Positions 55,568 to 64,000 of a stretch of DNA of 64,000 bases are shown in pieces. The notes under the pieces are model-generated. The model was not told where the DNA came from. It made no database searches and was given only the letters and a program-made list of their open reading frames with translations. The position numbers were made by a program, and so were the translations under genes. Position 1 is the first letter of the stretch, and every line of letters begins with the position of its first letter. Source of the stretch: CAVZZV01 sp963779845 (GTDB lineage: Bacteria; Bacteroidota; Bacteroidia; Bacteroidales; GCA-2748055); the NCBI GenBank assembly GCA_963779845.1, contig CAVZZV010000005.1, positions 1,116,001 through 1,180,000 on the forward strand. The letters run 5' to 3'.

Positions 55568-56581
55568 TCAGTAGGGACTAAAGCTGTTCACCACAAAATC
55601 GGCCAGTTCCCCGGGCATCAAAGGAGTGCTGGGGCGTTTCAGCGAATAAACCCGGACGACTGCTGCCAGTTTACTACAAAGGGTAAAGTGGGAGGAGGCA
55701 GTGCCGAGTGCATCAACAAATTGGAATCGGTAGGTATTGTCTTTAATTAAATTAAATTTTTCCATTCCTTTGATCTCTTTCTGCTCGAAACCTTCTGTAT
55801 TCTTAGTACCCAGGATGATTATTTTATCCAGAGAAACCGCTTCCTCTTTCTCTGCAGCCTGATCCACAGGCAGCCTGTATTTTAATAATTGAGGCCGCAC
55901 CTTAAGACTCTTTTCCGGCTTCTGTCCCATCTTTTTCAACACATCTTCCCAGAGTTTCAGGTGAGGAATACCCGGATAAACAATGGGTTTCCCATCAATA
56001 ACATCTAGTACCGAAATATCGTCCCCCACCAAAGAAAAACCTTTCTTTAGAAGATAAGCTGCCAGGGTGGACTTGCCCGCCCCGGATGTACCGGCAATGA
56101 CAAGGGCCTTACCCTCCTTTGTAACCGTACTTCCATGAAAAGCCAGTAATCCCCGCTGATGAATAAGCGCCCCGAAAGCAGATCCAAGCAGAAAAAGCCG
56201 CACTTCATCATCGGTCGAATCGTTCATCCGCTCAATCGTAATGCTTTTTCCATTCTCCACATAATATGCAGCAACAGAAGGCAAACGAAACAAAAAAGTG
56301 TCGGGCCGTGCTTCATACAATACTCCCCTGCCTTTCACTTCACCAATTGAATCAGGAACCCTCCCCATTATAATCTCAACATCATGGTCGTTAAATGCGG
56401 AAGGCCTGAGTTCAGGAATTTCCATTTCAGAAATAATGCGCAGGCCGAAAGCCCTGTATTTGAATATTCTCTTCAAAGGATTTTTTTTCAAAAGTAACAG
56501 AAATATCGCGGTTAACCTAAGAATTTTATCTGGTGGAACCAGTCTCATCTGCATTCCCGCAAGGATGATTTTTATAAGCAC
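55568..56581 (-). CDS. HPr-kinase-like kinase of a lasso-type cluster
   Basis: 337 residues. YRAFGLRIISEMEIPELRP is the typical N-terminal part, and GLLAFHGSTVTKEGKALVIAGTSGAGKSTLAAYLLKKGFSLVGDDISVLD is the P-loop with the HPrK-like base motif. Kinases of this class (for example from paeninodin clusters) phosphorylate the precursor's C-terminal serine. The frame is intact and its stop is 1 base before the sulfotransferase ATG, so the two were co-translated. It is divergent from the cyclase gene. Start could be a few codons later (56554 or 56548). Confidence 0.8.
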   Translation of the reverse strand: MLIKIILAGMQMRLVPPDKILRLTAIFLLLLKKNPLKRIFKYRAFGLRIISEMEIPELRPSAFNDHDVEIIMGRVPDSIGEVKGRGVLYEARPDTFLFRLPSVAAYYVENGKSITIERMNDSTDDEVRLFLLGSAFGALIHQRGLLAFHGSTVTKEGKALVIAGTSGAGKSTLAAYLLKKGFSLVGDDISVLDVIDGKPIVYPGIPHLKLWEDVLKKMGQKPEKSLKVRPQLLKYRLPVDQAAEKEEAVSLDKIIILGTKNTEGFEQKEIKGMEKFNLIKDNTYRFQFVDALGTASSHFTLCSKLAAVVRVYSLKRPSTPLMPGELADFVVNSFSPY

Positions 56582-56691
56582 CTACCCAAACCATACTCTC
56601 CTCTGCCCTTCTTTCAAGGCAGCAAATAATTTAGAGAAAATTTTCCCTTATCTTCGTGAAGAATTCAGCAATTTAGAATTAAAGGAATTAT

Positions 56692-58628
56692 ATGGGTTCA
56701 GTTTGTGGAATAATATTCAAAACCGGCGTCCGGGCTGAAAGGAAAATCCTAAAGTCAATGTTAGAGGCCATGAGTGAATGGAAACCCGACAGGACCTATT
56801 CTGCCGCATACGAAAATGTGATGCTTGGAGGTCATTTCCTCTCCACAAAACGCAGGTAAAAAAAATGAATCCAACCTGATTGAAAATGAGGAAACCATTT
56901 TTCTTTTCGATGGGAGGTTGGATGCATTGCAGACCAGCTCTCCCGCAATTAATGAAGCGTTAAGTTTCAAAAATGCTCTTCCGGAGAGCTTTACCTTCCA
57001 TCAAAACACCAGGGAAATTTTATTCCAATCAGAAACAAACAGGGTAAGGGGCGATTTTGTGATGGCCTGTTGGGAGAAAAATAGCCAGAAACTTCGCATC
57101 GCACGGGATCATTTCGGAAAAAGACCGCTGTTTTATATTCACACGAAGGATTATTTTGCTTTTGCGACGGAGATGAAAGCTTTTTTCAAAATTCCAGACT
57201 TTAGCGCTGAAATAGACGATGCCTGGATTGCAGATAGTATTTCTACGGTTAAATCTGAAAAAGACCGCTCTCCCTATAAAAATATTCACCGGCTTTTACC
57301 CGGACATCAGTTAATTTTTGAGAATAACAACTTTAGTATTGAGCCATATTGGAAACTTGAGGTTAATCCCTCTTTTGGTTCGCTGAAGGAAAAGGAGGCC
57401 ATAAATATACTTACCTCTAGACTAAAATCAGCTACGAACAATATTCTCAGGAATGCCAAGCCCATTGGTTCGGAATTGAGCGGAGGACTCGACTCATCTG
57501 CCGTTACTGCCATAGCATGGGAGTATGCTAAATCAACAGGGATTCCTTTTTATGCCTTATCCAATGCATTTGCTGATGATGATCTGGGAAAATTCTTTCC
57601 TTATAAAGATGAACGGGATTTTAGCAATGCCCTGGTTGACCATTGCAAAATACCCAATCATATCTTTTGCACGGCATCAGGCAAAGGCATTTTAAAGACA
57701 TTAAAAAACACCATTCATATTCAGTCGGGACCGGTTCAGGAAGGGTTCAATATTTTTTCCGATAGCCTCTACGAAAATGCTATGGATAAAGGGAGTAAAA
57801 ATATTATTATCGGGTTCAGGCGGCGATGAGGGAGTTTCATACAAGGGATCGGGCTATCTTGAAGAACTATCGGATACAAAACAATGGGGACAATTAAAAA
57901 AGCAGCTCATTGGAAAGGCAGAACTGCATGGTAAGAGTGCCAAAAAAGCTCAAATGAAATATTATCTGGAAAGATACGCCCCTTTCAGTCTGCCCTTCAT
58001 ACAAAAATTAAAAAATGAAACTACCTGGCAGGATCAAAAATTTGAAGCCTTTGCTTTCAATGCGGAATTTGGCAAAAAACACGACATCAGAAAAAGATTT
58101 TATTCCTGGACAGCCGAGCCCAACGACCGGGAACTCAGAAAAAGGCAGTATGTAAGATTGATGCATGATTACATTCCCATGCGCATGGAGTATTCATACC
58201 TCACAGGACTTTATCATGGTTTTGAATATGCCTATCCCTTATGGGATGTTGATCTTATTGAATTTCATTATTCAATGTCTTCTGCATATAAAATGAACAA
58301 TGGACAAGGCAGATATGCATTCCGGCAAAGCCTGATTGACATTGTTCCTGAAATGGTACGGCTTCGAAACGATAAAACAGGAGCAACCATTCCAACGGTG
58401 ACCATGCGTTTTTTAAATGATTATGATAATATTACCAGGCTCATAAAACACTCATCCCAGACTAACAAATTCCACTATCTGGATTACCAAAAAATGCTTG
58501 CCTGGGCAGAAAGAATAAAAAACAGAGGACAACAAAATAAAAAACCTTTAAATTTGGGCGCATTTATAAATTCCCTGCAGATTTTAGTGATGCAGGAGAT
58601 GGGAGGATGGGAGGATGTGATGATGTGA
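56692..58628 (+). pseudogene. Asparagine-synthetase-like lasso cyclase, two frameshifts
   Basis: The ATG at 56692 gives MGSVCGIIFKTGVRA, the glutaminase-like domain, which continues as VMLGGHFLSTK before a frame change near 56860. The second frame covers FLFDGRLD, RGDFVMACWEK, ARDHFGKRPLFYI and the synthetase domain with ELSGGLDSSAVTAIA; near 57800 it shifts again to ILLSGSGGDEGVSYKG. Both lesions behave as +1 insertions. The third piece (to 58628) has LSYPLWDVDLIEF-like text and RYAFRQSLIDIVPE. These enzymes adenylate and cyclise a side-chain carboxylate. The 3-prime end runs into a repeat array (GGWEDVMM). Confidence 0.85.
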
Positions 58629-59120
58629 GGATGTGGGGATGTGAGGATGTGGTTGGATGTGGTGATGTGTTGATGTGAGGATGTGGGGATGTGAGGATGT
58701 GAGGATGTGGGATTCCATGCTCTCTACTCACACTCCAAACTAATTTGGCTCCCTACTCACACTCCAAACTAATTCGGGATGTGTTGATGTGTTGATGTGA
58801 TGATGTTGGGACTGTGGGAATCCATGCTCTCTACTCACACTCCAAACTAATTTGGCTCCCTACTCACACTCCAAACTAATTCGGTGATGTGATGATGTGA
58901 GGATGTGGGGATGTGAGGATGTGGGGATGTGGGAATCCATGCTCTCTACTCACACTCCAAACTAATTTGGCTCCCTACTCACACTCCAAATAATTCGGTG
59001 ATGTGAGGATGTGGGAATCCATGCTCCCTACTCACACTCCAAACTAATTTGGCTCACACTCCAAACTAATTTGGGCTCACACTCCAAACTAATTCGGGCT
59101 CACACTCCAAACTAATTCGG
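58612..59120. repeat. Composite minisatellite between the cyclase and FkbM genes
   Basis: Two interleaved repeat types fill about 500 bases. The first is a run of GATGTGA/GATGTGG units (GGATGTGG, GATGATGT). The second is CTCACACTCCAAACTAATTYGG, about ten copies near 58728, 58757, 58833, 58863, 58948, 58979 (one deletion), 59031, 59053, 59076 and 59099. Blocks GGGAATCCATGCTCTCTACT and GGCTCCCTACT join them into a larger unit repeated four times. The first GATGTGA units lie inside the end of the cyclase frame, so its last residues derive from the repeat. No spacers, hence not a CRISPR. Confidence 0.9.
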
Positions 59121-59212
59121 GGATGACATTTTTGCAGATAATTTATGATTAATTTTAAAAAAATAAATCATGCGTATATTTGTAATTATATAATTAAACC
59201 TTAAAAGATCCC

Positions 59213-59986
59213 ATGATTAATGCCCTGAAAAAATTTTTGTTCAAGAGATTATCCTTCACAAATTACCTTCGCCTTGTAAGCCGAAGTTTCCTGATCCTTT
59301 ACCGATCAGGAGCATTGAAAATTTATCCTTTTTTCAAGTATCATTACTTTCTGAAAAACCTCATCAAAAAAGGAGACACGATCATCGATATTGGAGGCAA
59401 TCTGGGTTATTTTACGATTCCCTTTTCTGAATGGACAGGAAAAAACGGGAGGGTATATTCCGTCGAACCGGTTAAGCCGGTAAGGGAAGTGTTACAAAGG
59501 AATATTGGGAAACGCCAAAATATTACTATTTTCCCATACGCCCTTGGCAATGAAAACAGGGAAATTCGAATGGGAAACAATACACGCCATGAAAGGGGGT
59601 TGATTGCCACCGGATCTCATTTCGTCCTGGAAAACGAAGCCGGGGCAGTGGATGAATTTACGGCGGAAATGAAAAGAGGAAGCGAACTTTTCGCAAATCT
59701 GGAAAGACTGGATTTCATAAAATGTGACGTCGAAGGGTACGAAACGGTTATTATCCCTGAGATGAAGGATTTAATCATCCGGTTTGAACCTCTGATTTTC
59801 ATAGAAACCAATGGGGAAAAACGCCACTTTATATTAAATTTTCTCAAAGGGCTGAATTATGCTGCCTATATCCTTGAGAACAATAACCTGCACCCTCTGT
59901 CCGCTGAAGAAGATATGCTGCAGGATGACATTCTGTTTATTCCGGTTACCCGTACTCACGATTTCATCGCTTTAATAGCTCCATAA
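59213..59986 (+). CDS. FkbM-family methyltransferase
   Basis: 257 residues. The SAM-binding site is DTIIDIGGNLGYFTIPFSEW followed by VYSVEPVKPVREVLQRNI, and FIKCDVEGYETVIIPEM and PLIFIETNGEK complete the FkbM fold. FkbM enzymes O-methylate sugars or peptide products. It is 5 bases from the next gene, which encodes a nucleotidyltransferase often found in lasso-type clusters, so both probably belong to the same locus. The frame is intact. Confidence 0.85.
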   Translation: MINALKKFLFKRLSFTNYLRLVSRSFLILYRSGALKIYPFFKYHYFLKNLIKKGDTIIDIGGNLGYFTIPFSEWTGKNGRVYSVEPVKPVREVLQRNIGKRQNITIFPYALGNENREIRMGNNTRHERGLIATGSHFVLENEAGAVDEFTAEMKRGSELFANLERLDFIKCDVEGYETVIIPEMKDLIIRFEPLIFIETNGEKRHFILNFLKGLNYAAYILENNNLHPLSAEEDMLQDDILFIPVTRTHDFIALIAP

Positions 59987-59991
59987 ATCCA

Positions 59992-61014
59992 ATGAGGGAA
60001 ATAAAGTCCGACCTGAAATTCATACTTAATCCTCAGAATAATCCCATCCCCGGTAACTGGCATGCGGTGGAAAAATTAATTAATCATCATCGGCTTTTTC
60101 ATCACCTGGAGGATATCTTCAAGCTTCATGGGGAGGATATTCCCCCGGAAATAAAGTCCCGGCTGAAAAAGAATACCATTTATGAACTACAACGTCAGTA
60201 TCAGCTGGCCCAGGAATTAGTGGAATTGTGCAGGAAATTTGATGCCGAAGATTTAAAATATGTCTGTCTAAAGGGACCTGCTCTGGCCATTCAACTTTAT
60301 GGCTCAATTCATGCCCGGGTGAGCCGCGATCTGGATTTTCTTATCGGGGAAGAGGATATCCCTGAGTTCATCAGCATTCTTTCTAATTCAGGTTACCGGA
60401 TAAAGGATAGTGAAAAGGCTATTGAACCGGTGATTTACAGAAAATTGAAAAAGGACCAGGGTCTGCTTAACCCGGAGAAACGAATACTGGTCGAACTGCA
60501 CTGGAGGCTTTTTACCCATAAGCGATTTTTCCCCGGGACCCATCGATTGATGGAGGAGCCGGAGCAAGTTCCTGTTCTGGAGTATCCGGTACCGGTAATG
60601 AATCGGTCAAACCACCTTTTATATCTGTCCATGCACGGCATCTATCATGAATTTTTCCGGCTTTTCTGGTTAAGGGATATTGCTGAAGCAGAAATGCGAT
60701 GGCAGGAGGATAAAGAGGGAATGTGGAAGTTAGCTCGGGAAATGAAAATAGAAAGAGTGATTGCGGCAGCTATTTTCCTGGCAAAGAGAATTTTCCTTCC
60801 ACATTATATCCATTCCGATGAAGTCATTGTCGGGAAAGCAGGGAAAATCGCGGATCATTGTATCAAAGTGATTAACCGCTCTTCCCCAATGGATAAGGTG
60901 GATCGTTTTCAGAGAATTTTTTATTTTATGGCATTAAAAAAAGGGATACTTTATAAATTGGAATGCGTAACAGGCGCAGTAAAAAGATTTTTCCGGGTCA
61001 CCATCCAGGCATAA
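59992..61014 (+). CDS. Lasso-cluster-associated nucleotidyltransferase (PF14907 type)
   Basis: 340 residues. The nucleotidyltransferase core is LKYVCLKGPALAIQLYGS, then RVSRDLDFLIGEEDIPEFI with the catalytic D-x-D (DLDFLI) and VELHWRLFTH. Uncharacterised members of this family are frequent in lasso and other RiPP clusters and in polysaccharide loci. A role in modifying the precursor, or a small-molecule partner, is plausible. It is 5 bases after the FkbM gene. Its last 64 bases overlap the convergent GT87 gene. Confidence 0.8.
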   Translation: MREIKSDLKFILNPQNNPIPGNWHAVEKLINHHRLFHHLEDIFKLHGEDIPPEIKSRLKKNTIYELQRQYQLAQELVELCRKFDAEDLKYVCLKGPALAIQLYGSIHARVSRDLDFLIGEEDIPEFISILSNSGYRIKDSEKAIEPVIYRKLKKDQGLLNPEKRILVELHWRLFTHKRFFPGTHRLMEEPEQVPVLEYPVPVMNRSNHLLYLSMHGIYHEFFRLFWLRDIAEAEMRWQEDKEGMWKLAREMKIERVIAAAIFLAKRIFLPHYIHSDEVIVGKAGKIADHCIKVINRSSPMDKVDRFQRIFYFMALKKGILYKLECVTGAVKRFFRVTIQA

Positions 61015-62192
61015 TATCCAAATAAAACCAAAGGAAAAAAAACAAATATATCCCATATCCTTAATGCATGGTAAAGGTAATTTCCAGTAGTGTCCGAACC
61101 TTCAACGGCTAGAAAAAAAGCAATAAATATCAGGAAAAAGTGAAGGACACCATGAGTTTTGTTCCGGAACTCTTTTCTGCTAAACAGGAAGAGCGGAAGA
61201 TAGGAAAATTGCAGGGTTACCAGATGGGCTGTCCAGGTGATCCCGGAAACCAGATGGGTAAAGATCAGGATACACGAGATAAGAGGAATGGCCGATTGAA
61301 GTTCCCCTTTTTTCAATTGATACCATCCCAGGTAGAGAAGAAAACCGAAAAGGGTCAATAGTACGATATTACAAATCCTGTTTAAGCCCGGGTATTCAGA
61401 AGAATGAATATCCTGATTTCGTGTTTCAGGCGCAAAAACCTTGAACATAAAAGATTTAAAATTGTGCACCTTCTCCCCTACCTTTAATTTGCCGTTTTGA
61501 AACTCTTTTAGAAAAACCTCATAATAGGTGATATGATCCTGCAGCCCTTTCCCCATTCCCCGCTGGATGGAGGGGATAAATACACATAAAAGTGCTCCTA
61601 AAATAAATGTCAGGAAAACCTTTTTAACAGGCTGACGAAAGAACGCATAGGCGAGGAGGAATAAGGGATAAATTTTTATAAATGTAGCAATGGTAAGGAA
61701 AATACCGGAGAGTTGAATCCGGTGCCGGCTGAGGTAACAGATACCTCCGAGCATTATGATAAATACCACAAAATTGATCTGGAACATGGTAAGGTTATTC
61801 CAGAAAAATTTAATCGAAGCGAGGCTTGCAAGGGCAACTGGCCACCGAATTTTCATTTTATCAAACCCATAATTAGTCAGGATTTTTAACATCAGGAAAA
61901 CCGAGAGTGGAAATAAAACCAGGGCATTTAAAAGGAAAAATATATTGGCTGAGATGGTAAGGGGGAAAATAGCCAATGCCTGAAATAAAAAGGCAGCAAA
62001 AGGAGGGTAAATGAACATGCGGTTGTTTTGACCTTCATCGTAGATAGACTCCCCCTGGAAAAAGTGACTTCCTGTTTCCCAATAGACGAAAAAATCTGAT
62101 CTCTCGCTCACTTTCGAAGAACGGTTGAGTGAAACAAAAACCAAGGCGACAGCCAATAAAACAGAAAGGGACCAGGTCAGGATTTTTAACAC
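60951..62192 (-). CDS. GT87-type integral membrane glycosyltransferase
   Basis: 413 residues with about ten membrane helices. VYWETGSHFFQGESIYDEGQNNRMFIYPPFAAFLFQALAIFP is the family N-terminal loop (DFFVYWE, then YPPFA), and the rest is hydrophobic. GT87 enzymes use polyprenyl-phosphate sugars to add mannose or other hexoses to lipid-linked or surface glycans. A GT2 polyprenyl-phosphate glycosyltransferase, which would make such a donor, lies divergently upstream. The C-terminus overlaps the nucleotidyltransferase gene on the other strand. Confidence 0.8.
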   Translation of the reverse strand: MLKILTWSLSVLLAVALVFVSLNRSSKVSERSDFFVYWETGSHFFQGESIYDEGQNNRMFIYPPFAAFLFQALAIFPLTISANIFFLLNALVLFPLSVFLMLKILTNYGFDKMKIRWPVALASLASIKFFWNNLTMFQINFVVFIIMLGGICYLSRHRIQLSGIFLTIATFIKIYPLFLLAYAFFRQPVKKVFLTFILGALLCVFIPSIQRGMGKGLQDHITYYEVFLKEFQNGKLKVGEKVHNFKSFMFKVFAPETRNQDIHSSEYPGLNRICNIVLLTLFGFLLYLGWYQLKKGELQSAIPLISCILIFTHLVSGITWTAHLVTLQFSYLPLFLFSRKEFRNKTHGVLHFFLIFIAFFLAVEGSDTTGNYLYHALRIWDIFVFFPLVLFGYYAWMVTRKNLFTAPVTHSNL

Positions 62193-62327
62193 TATTGTTC
62201 AGATTAGGATTCAAAATTAAGATTTTCTATCAATTGTTAAGAGAAATTTTCGATTGTTAATAATGCCAGGTTTGATAAATAGGCTCTCATTCATTACTTT
62301 TGGATGCATATAATTGACAGAAATTCC

Positions 62328-63059
62328 ATGAATAATAATTTTGCCATTGTTGTTCCAATGGCTAATGAAGAGCCCGATTTCGATCCCTTTGTGCGTGCAC
62401 TCCGCTTAAGTCTTGAGCGTATTGGAGAAGGAAAAGTCTATTTTGTGGTAGATACAGTTTCCAGAGACAGGACATTAGAGCTGTGCCGGAATTTATCGGA
62501 AGAAGATTCACGTTTTGTGACGGTGTATGCCCCTGAAAACCGCAACGTGGTTGACGCCTATCTCAGGGGATACAGAGAAGCCTTCCATGCCGGACATGAA
62601 GTGATTATCGAGATGGACGCAGGACTGTCTCACGATCCCCAAGCTTTGCCCATGTTCCTAAGGGTACTTAATGAGGGCAATGAATGTGCTTTTGGGAGCA
62701 GGTTTATCAATGGGGGATCGATATGGAATTCGGACTGGAAGAGAACCTTCCTTTCCAAGGCCGGAACCTTGATGGCCAATATTCTTCTGGGGACTACGAT
62801 GTACGATATGACTTCAGGGTACCAGGGCTTCCATGCACACATTGTCGAAAAATTCCTGCAACACGAGTTTCTTTCAAAAGGCCATTTTTATCAGACCGAA
62901 CTGAGGTATTTGCTTCGCAGATCGAGGTTCGCAGAAATTCCGATTCATTACCGGGCTCCCTCTCCGAATGTTTCAAAAAAATCGGTCCAGAACTCACTTA
63001 ATTCGTTGTTTTACTACTTTTTTAAGCGTTTGAAGGGTGAAGCAGTGGAGATAAAATAG
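62328..63059 (+). CDS. GT2 glycosyltransferase, polyprenyl-phosphate (DPM1-like) type
   Basis: 243 residues from the ATG at 62328; an in-frame ATG eight codons earlier is less likely. NFAIVVPMANEEPDFDPFVRAL starts the GT-A fold, VVDTVSRDRTLELCRNLSEE binds the nucleotide, EVIIEMDAGLSHDPQALPMF carries the metal-binding DAG-x-SH-x-P motif (D-x-D equivalent of DPM1), and FGSRFINGGSI, DMTSGYQGFHA and FYQTELRYLLRRSRFAEIPI complete it. It likely makes a lipid-phosphate sugar donor. A divergent GT87 gene could use it. Confidence 0.85.
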   Translation: MNNNFAIVVPMANEEPDFDPFVRALRLSLERIGEGKVYFVVDTVSRDRTLELCRNLSEEDSRFVTVYAPENRNVVDAYLRGYREAFHAGHEVIIEMDAGLSHDPQALPMFLRVLNEGNECAFGSRFINGGSIWNSDWKRTFLSKAGTLMANILLGTTMYDMTSGYQGFHAHIVEKFLQHEFLSKGHFYQTELRYLLRRSRFAEIPIHYRAPSPNVSKKSVQNSLNSLFYYFFKRLKGEAVEIK

Positions 63060-63220
63060 TTCATTATGAATATCCTGCAAAAATAAGTATTTTAAAAACA
63101 ACAGAAAAAGATGTATCTCATCAGGAAACCAATTATCATGGCTCGGGCTTTTCTACACTCTCAGGTGGAAATCCGGAACTATCGGCAAGAACTGAATAAT
63201 TTTGAATTTTTAAGTAAAAT

Positions 63221-64000
63221 ATGACCTATAAAACATTCCTTGTCATTACCTCCATTGCCCCGGACAATCATCCGGTTTTACTGGGCTATTCGCAGGCATG
63301 CAAAAACAATAAGGTAAAATTTATCCTTATAGGAGATTCGAAAAGCCCTGAAAATTTTCATATGGAGGACTGCGATTTTTATTCCCTCGAGGGGCAGAAA
63401 AAAATAGATGCGGAGTTATCGCGATTAATTCCTGTTCGACATTATTCCAGAAAAAACCTCGGATACAAAAAAGCCTTCCTCGAAGGAGCTGAAGTAATTA
63501 TTGAAACGGATGATGATAATATTCCTTGCGGGAATTTTTGGAATAAAAGGCTGGCAAAACGTTCAGCGGGAACAATCGATAAAAAAGGATGGGTCAATAT
63601 TTACCGGTATTTTCACGAAACCAACATTTGGCCCCGTGGGCTTCCCCTGGATGCCATCCAGGATAAATTAAAGATACCCAAACCATCTGAAGAGGCTTTC
63701 TTTCCCATTCAGCAGGGACTTGCCGATGGAAATCCCGATGTTGACGCTGCTTACCGGCTGATGGTTCCCCACAACGAAATTATATTCAAGGGGGTTGATC
63801 TGGCCCTGGGGCCCAATGCCTGGTGCCCCTTTAATTCCCAAAACACCACCTGGTTCCGGGAGGCCTTCCCTTTGCTTTATCTCCCCTCCTATTGTTCATT
63901 CCGGATGACCGATATCTGGCGTAGTTTTGTAGCACAAAGAATCGCCTGGACCTGCGGTTGGAAAATTCTTTTCCATGGTTCCAATGTGTATCAGGAGCGG
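63221..64000 (+). CDS. STELLO-type glycosyltransferase (DUF288), cut by window end
   Basis: 260 codons are visible with no stop. YKTFLVITSIAPDNHPVLLGY opens the protein, HYSRKNLGYKKAFLEGAEVIIETDDDNIPCGNFW carries the metal-binding acidic run, and FNSQNTTWFREAFPLLYLPSYCSFRMTDIWRSFVAQRIAW is a highly conserved feature of STELLO/DUF288 glycosyltransferases. In plants STELLO proteins support cellulose synthesis; the bacterial role is unknown. It follows the GT2 gene in a surface-glycan locus. Confidence 0.82.
   Translation, partial: MTYKTFLVITSIAPDNHPVLLGYSQACKNNKVKFILIGDSKSPENFHMEDCDFYSLEGQKKIDAELSRLIPVRHYSRKNLGYKKAFLEGAEVIIETDDDNIPCGNFWNKRLAKRSAGTIDKKGWVNIYRYFHETNIWPRGLPLDAIQDKLKIPKPSEEAFFPIQQGLADGNPDVDAAYRLMVPHNEIIFKGVDLALGPNAWCPFNSQNTTWFREAFPLLYLPSYCSFRMTDIWRSFVAQRIAWTCGWKILFHGSNVYQER

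Noticed and set aside
58612..59120. CRISPR array
   Set aside because: Repeats are adjacent or interleaved with other repeats, have no unique spacers of constant length and no cas genes nearby.

Overview
The window is a piece of a Bacteroidota chromosome, most likely a Bacteroidales/Marinilabiliales-type marine or gut-like degrader. Support comes from several type IX secretion (T9SS) C-terminal sorting domains, SPII lipoproteins with Bacteroidota-style domains (lamin-tail, DNRLRE, possible DUF4493), short TonB energy transducers, the DUF6427-purD pair, a STELLO-like glycosyltransferase, and moderate-to-low GC with AT-rich spacers. No species name can be justified from the sequence alone.

Layout. 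1-10.6 kb is a carbohydrate-handling accessory region: the start of a glycerol-3-phosphate-dehydrogenase-like gene, a DeoR repressor, a polyol-type MFS permease, an IS3 remnant abutting a truncated GH43 gene, a sulfatase plus a fragment of a second one, two T9SS-secreted proteins (one sialidase-like) and a frameshifted SMP-30/gluconolactonase lipoprotein. 10.9-15.3 kb holds an AAA ATPase with a 14-bp direct-repeat array upstream and two large surface lipoproteins. 15.5-31 kb is mostly housekeeping: rpsT, radC, folK, sppA-lpxK-purine nucleoside phosphorylase (overlapping genes), an Fsr-like MFS exporter, a huge secreted lamin-tail protein, asd, hflX, and tandem tonB paralogues. 31-38.8 kb holds a GH127 lipoprotein, a decayed group II intron next to tRNA-Ala(GGC), a Tat-exported Gfo/Idh/MocA oxidoreductase, an AlbA_2 protein and a TapB-like secreted protein.

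38.9-48.9 kb is the most striking intact system: eight co-directional genes encoding a CheR methyltransferase, two GAF sensors (one fused to PAS-PAS-SpoIIE/PP2C phosphatase), SiaB-type kinase, SiaC-type phosphoprotein, and an ABCG-type ATPase/permease with an N-terminal TerB-like region, then a lipoprotein and a small secreted protein. In Pseudomonas the SiaA/B/C switch controls the diguanylate cyclase SiaD. No GGDEF gene is visible here, and the ABC transporter sits where an output would be expected.

48.9-51.2 kb is DUF6427 plus purD. 51.4-61 kb contains a broken T9SS gene and then a lasso-peptide-type RiPP cluster in decay: a candidate precursor, B2 protease (broken), B1/PqqD-like recognition protein (intact), sulfotransferase (broken), HPr-kinase-like kinase (intact), asparagine-synthetase-like cyclase (two frameshifts), a 0.5-kb minisatellite, FkbM methyltransferase and a PF14907-type nucleotidyltransferase. 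61-64 kb carries glycosyltransferases (GT87, GT2, and a STELLO-like gene cut by the window end). Broken genes are confined to accessory loci while housekeeping genes are intact, which favours true decay over poor sequence, although several lesions are single-base insertions and should be verified against reads.
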